Shown in pieces: positions 62,466-64,000 of a stretch of DNA of 64,000 nucleotides. The notes beneath the pieces are model-generated. The model was given only the letters and a program-made list of their open reading frames with translations. It was not told the DNA's origin and made no database searches. This DNA is from Ptiloglossa arizonensis (lineage: Eukaryota; Arthropoda; Insecta; Hymenoptera; Colletidae): NCBI RefSeq assembly GCF_051014685.1, contig NW_027478385.1, positions 4,216,001 through 4,280,000 on the forward strand. The letters run 5' to 3'. The position numbers and the translations under genes are program-made. Position 1 is the first letter of the stretch, and each line of letters opens with the position of its first letter.

Positions 62466-64000
62466 GAATCTGATACTCGAAACCAATAACTACAATGGCC
62501 TAGGGGTAAAATACACATACCGTTGTAATCGGGCAAGTTTCTACTTTCAGATGCAACAGGAATTTCTCGAGTTCGTCAATCCGTTCGCGAGATATGGGTG
62601 TTTGAAGTTAAGGAATGGTTGAGAAACCATCAAAATTTTCGCAAGTATGAAACTCGAAACCAATAACTACTACGGTCTGGGGCAAAAATACACACACAGT
62701 TGTAATCGGACAAGTTTCTACTTTCAGATGCAACAGGAATTTCTCGAGTTCGTCTATCCGTTCGCGAGATATGGGACTTTGAAGTTAAGGAATGGTTGAG
62801 AAACCATCAAAATTTTCGCAAGTCTGATACTCGAAACCAATAACTACAATGGCCTAAGGGAAAAATTCACATACCGTTGTAATCGGGCGAGTTTCTGCTT
62901 TCAGATGCAACAGGAATTTCTCGAGTTCGTCAATTCGTTCGCGAGATATGCGAGTTTGAATTTACGGAAAGGTCGAGAAACCATCAAAATTTTCGCAAGT
63001 CTGATACTCGAAACGAATAACTGGAGTGGCCTAGGGGAAAAGTACATTCACCATTGTTATCGGGCGAGTTTCTTCAATCAGATGCAACAGGAATCTCTCG
63101 AGTTCGTCAATCCGTTGGCGAGATATGGGAGTTTGTAGTAAAGGAATGGTTGAGAAACCAACAAAATTGTCGCAATTGTGATGCTTGAAACGAATAACTA
63201 GAATGGCCTAGGGGAAAAATACATATACCGTTGTAATCGGGCGTGTTTCTACTTTCAGATGCAACCGGAATTCCTCGAGTTCGTCAATCCGTTCGCGAGA
63301 TATGCGAGTTTGAAGTTAAGGAATGGTTGAGAAACGATCAAAATTTTCGCAAGTCTGATACTCCTAAGCAATAACTGCAAAGGCCTTGGGGAAAGGTACA
63401 CACACCATTGTAATCGGGCAAGTTTCTACTTTCAGATGGAACAGGAATTTCTCCAGTTCAACAATCCGTTCGCGAGATATGCGAGTTTGAAATTAAGGAA
63501 TGGTTGAGAAACCACCAAAACTTTCGCAAGTCTGATACTCGAAACCAATAACTGGAATGGCCCAGGGGAAAAGTACACACACCATTCTAATCGGGCGAGT
63601 TTCTATTTTCAGATGCAACACGAATCTCTCGAGTTCGTCAATCCGTTCGCGAGATATGGGAGTTTGAAGTTAAGGAATGGTTGAGAAACCATCAAAATTT
63701 TCGCAAGTCTGATAGTCGAAACCAATAACTACAATGGCCTAAGGGAAAAATTCACATACCGTTCTAATCGGGCGAGTTTCTGCTTTCAGATGCAACAGGA
63801 ATTTCTCGAGTTCGTCAATTCGTTCGCGAGATATGCTTGTTTGAATTTAAGGAATGGTCGAGAAACCATCAAAATTTTCGCAAGTCTGATACTCGAAACG
63901 AATAACTGGAGTGGCCTAGGGGAAAAGTACATTCACCATTGTTATCGGGCGAGTTTCTTCAATCAGATGCAACAGGAATCTCTCGAGTTCGTCAATCCGC

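Larger units (their letters stand above)
1..64000 (+). repeat. 177-bp tandem satellite array filling the window
   Basis: The same unit repeats head to tail from the first base to the last. The anchor TGAGAAACC occurs at 4, 181, 358 and 535, a spacing of exactly 177 bp, and the same landmarks (ATTTTCGC, CCAATAACT, GGCCTAGGG, AATCGGGCGAG, CAGATGCAACAGGAATT, TTCGCGAGATATGGGAG) recur in the same order throughout. About 362 monomers fit. No inverted monomer and no foreign insertion was seen. Monomer length, array purity and block structure fit a centromeric or heterochromatic satellite of a eukaryote; that location is inferred, not shown. Arrays like this usually act, if at all, as chromatin substrate or as transcribed noncoding repeat. 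I cannot name the family or the species. The given strand has no biological meaning beyond the common monomer orientation. Confidence 0.98.
47601..64000 (+). repeat. Main diverged satellite zone
   Basis: The zone is still purely satellite, but neighbouring monomers differ at many positions and 1-2-bp indels are common, so blocks are short. Substates include CAGGAAATAATCGAG (52,300; 53,900), GAAATTTTTCGGATTCG with GCGAAATATCGGAG (51,950-53,400), TCTCGATTTCCTCAATCC (56,200; 56,550; 59,740; 61,330), TTTCGGAATCTGATAC (55,570-62,470) and GGAATGGTCGAG (57,300-63,860). This is typical of older, less homogenised array edges. Confidence 0.85.

Noticed and set aside
1..64000. CRISPR array
   Set aside because: Repeats are contiguous 177-bp units with no short repeat separated by unique spacers, and no cas genes.
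1..64000. tRNA, rRNA or Pol III promoter elements
   Set aside because: GTTCG segments recall a B box, but no paired A box, cloverleaf or T-run terminator is present in the monomer.

Overview
The whole 64-kb window is one uninterrupted head-to-tail array of a single satellite DNA family. The monomer is 177 bp (the TGAGAAACC anchor falls at 4, 181, 358 and 535, and so on to the end), about 42% GC, and about 362 copies fit in the window. All copies read on the same strand. I found no protein-coding gene, tRNA, rRNA, transposon, CRISPR array or unique sequence. Open frames of 60-93 codons exist only because 177 is a multiple of 3 and a few monomers lost a conserved stop. An array this long and pure, with higher-order repeat (HOR) blocks, points to a eukaryotic centromeric, pericentromeric or other heterochromatic domain. 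A monomer of 170-180 bp is typical of many plant and animal centromeric satellites. I do not recognise the family, so the species is left open.

Layout. (1) About 1-41,410 is a homogenised zone of recognisable monomer classes. They recur as multi-monomer blocks: a tetramer repeated in tandem (1,771-3,246), a 15-monomer repeat step (7,236-12,367), a nearly perfect back-to-back duplication of a 28-monomer block (10,128-20,064), an 18-monomer step (20,783-25,605), a 10-monomer step (27,160-30,578) and a back-to-back 16-monomer duplication (31,660-37,349). A patch of hybrid monomers lies at about 39,290-40,330. (2) About 41,410-44,411 is a diverged zone with more substitutions and small indels. 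(3) 44,410-47,600 returns to the homogenised type and is a copy of 30,435-32,695 followed by a copy of about 40,305-41,410. (4) About 47,600-64,000 is the main diverged zone. Its first 2.7 kb is nearly identical to 41,410-44,099, and its last 1.0 kb repeats 58,565-59,580 and runs off the window end.

How the parts relate. Nearly every long repeat is offset by a whole number of monomers minus a few bases (for example 4,953 = 28x177-3, 2,831 = 16x177-1, 6,189 = 35x177-6). This is what in-register unequal exchange or replication slippage produces. Differences between block copies give a rough age order: the 28-monomer duplication looks youngest, the 16-monomer one somewhat older, and the pairs in the 47-64 kb zone vary. 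Each monomer carries a near-match (8 of 9 core positions) to the mammalian CENP-B box, a short perfect hairpin with a GAGA loop, and palindromic AvrII, XhoI and NruI sites. CpG is not depleted. Block edges were placed by reading, so most are good to about 10-30 bp, and HORs were not computed exhaustively.
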